DNA of 64,000 nucleotides from positions 1-64,000 of the forward strand of contig DAHUYW010000011.1 of assembly GCA_027306915.1 (NCBI GenBank), given 5' to 3'. Positions 63,059 through 64,000 of the stretch are shown here, one piece after another. The stretch comes from Spirochaetales bacterium. Its GTDB lineage: Bacteria > Spirochaetota > Spirochaetia > DAHUYW01. The notes beneath the pieces were generated by a model. It ran no database searches, had not been told where the DNA came from, and saw only the letters and a list, made by a program, of their open reading frames with translations. Numbering within the stretch: the first letter of the stretch is position 1; every line of letters starts with the position of its first letter. A program made the position numbers and the translations under genes.

Positions 63059-64000
63059 ATGAATCTAGCAGATCCGAAGTATGCAAAGTTCGCGCTGGTG
63101 CGCGAAATGATGGAGACGGCGAGCGTCGTGCGCAATCTCAAGCTCGAGACAGTCTTCGCACAGGAGAAGTTCCTGAAGAAAGGGCGGGTGCTCCTTACCG
63201 GAGAAGGCTCGTCGCGCATGTTCCCCGCAAAAAACGCTCTCTACAATGCCATGCGCTACGCCTACGACGGCTACTACTTCACCGAAGCGGCAACCCAGGC
63301 ACTCGAGTACTCCCTGGGCGACACAAGCGTCTTCGTCGCTTCCAACTCGGGCAAGACGAAGGAGGGGGTTCGCCTCATCCGGCAGCTCGCGGAGCAGGGA
63401 AACCGGAGCGTATGCGGGGTCGTGGCAAATCCCGGTACTCCCATCCACACCGAAGCGAATGGCTGCTATCTGCTCGCCTGCGGCCCGGAGAATGCGGTGG
63501 CTGCCACCAAGAGCGTCGCCGAGCAGGCCCTCTTCTACGACCTCCTCCTTCGCAAGCGCCATCGCAGACCCATGCCCGACCTGGCGCGACTGGCCGATCT
63601 CCTCGCTCAAGTGATGGAGGCTGCGATACCGGAGCCGATCGCGGCAGCCCTGACGAAGGCCAAGGTCCTCTACTGGGCCGGCCGAAACAACGGGGTCGCC
63701 GAAGAGCTTGCCCTCAAGACCAACGAGATCACTCACAAGAAGTCGGATTTCCTCGAAGGCACCTACGCGGTCCACGGCATCGAGGAGATCATGCGAACGG
63801 ACGAAGCGGTTATCGTCGTCGATCCCTTCCCGCAGGAGGAGGAGAAGTTTCAGGAGGTTCTCGAAAAGGGGGTCGGTCTTCCGGTTATCGCAATCGCCGC
63901 GCGGGACACCCGGTTCGCCACCCTGCGGATTCCTTCCTACGACGACTTCTCCCCCTACCTCCAGCTTGCGGCGGGGTGGAACCTTCTCGTGGAGATCGGA
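63059..64000 (+). CDS. SIS-domain sugar-phosphate isomerase (3' end outside window)
   Basis: 314 residues to the window edge with no stop. Two SIS domains of the GlmS-isomerase type: 'LLTGEGSSRMFPAKNALYN', 'VFVASNSGKTKEGVRLIRQL' and 'AVAATKSVAEQALFYDLLL' in the first, 'VLYWAGRNNGVAEELALKTN' opening the second. No N-terminal glutaminase domain, so it is an AgaS/FrlB-like isomerase or deaminase rather than GlmS. Start ATG 63059 follows GAGAGAGGAG; 12 bases after pfk and in the ROK operon. Substrate unknown. Confidence 0.88.
   Translation, partial: MNLADPKYAKFALVREMMETASVVRNLKLETVFAQEKFLKKGRVLLTGEGSSRMFPAKNALYNAMRYAYDGYYFTEAATQALEYSLGDTSVFVASNSGKTKEGVRLIRQLAEQGNRSVCGVVANPGTPIHTEANGCYLLACGPENAVAATKSVAEQALFYDLLLRKRHRRPMPDLARLADLLAQVMEAAIPEPIAAALTKAKVLYWAGRNNGVAEELALKTNEITHKKSDFLEGTYAVHGIEEIMRTDEAVIVVDPFPQEEEKFQEVLEKGVGLPVIAIAARDTRFATLRIPSYDDFSPYLQLAAGWNLLVEIG

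Overview
The window is GC-rich bacterial chromosome, densely coding, with no phage, IS element, plasmid or CRISPR signature. Several things together suggest a spirochaete (inference, not proof). There is a complete archaeal/vacuolar-type ATPase operon, a binding-protein leader ending in an ATGQKEG-type sequence as often seen in Spirochaeta/Treponema, a PPi-type phosphofructokinase, and TTG/GTG starts. No rRNA or species marker is present.

Layout. 1-5060: arabinose-type catabolism (ribulokinase end, ribulose-5-P 4-epimerase) followed by a sugar ABC importer without its own ATPase. 5191-11432 (minus): a carbohydrate block of SDR, D-2-hydroxyacid dehydrogenase, FGGY kinase, GH36 alpha-galactosidase and a second SDR. 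11586-13143: a UVR-motif protein and a SMUG1 uracil-DNA glycosylase, divergent from a shared 16-34 bp region. 13241-15812 (minus): a compact polyamine operon of pyruvoyl arginine decarboxylase, agmatinase and a deoxyhypusine-synthase-like protein. 15979-21942: hydroxyacid dehydrogenase, truncated globin, DedA protein, AlaX editing protein, ferritin-like/VIT1 iron protein, aldo-keto reductase. 22043-30917: nine-gene V/A-ATPase operon, then a Usp protein, an EIIA-Ntr-like protein, a decayed gene and a divergent GAPDH. 33382-36838 (minus): an accessory patch with a chimeric PhnB/SMP-30 gene, an AraC gene broken by one stop codon, and an ArsR-SRPBCC pair. 37111-42796: RarA-methyltransferase fusion, exported protein, methyltransferase, pseudo-receiver LuxR protein and HtrA-like protease.

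43018-43539 holds five tRNAs (His, Arg, Lys, Leu, Gly), followed by the protein quality-control run tig-clpP-clpX-lon, then argF, a small exported protein, PepP-type peptidase, NrnA-type DHH phosphatase, a sigma-factor-like protein behind a sigma-54-type promoter, and rdgB. 54845-60705 has pyrophosphatase, PepF, tRNA-Leu(GAG), aldo-keto reductase, cupin-type phosphoglucose isomerase, Hsp20 (also with a sigma-54-like promoter and a clear terminator) and a CBM9-like protein. 60863-64000 is a ROK regulator with a perfect operator palindrome, PPi-phosphofructokinase and a SIS-domain sugar isomerase cut by the window end.

The genes fit an organism living on plant- or algal-type sugars, with PPi-linked glycolysis, V-ATPase energetics and arginine-derived polyamines. 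The most unusual items are the sigma-like protein with its sigma-54 site, the DHS-like polyamine operon with a palindromic operator, the Lon protease with a ~95-residue acidic linker, the extended V-ATPase B subunit, the chimeric PhnB/SMP-30 ORF, and recurrent leaderless promoters.
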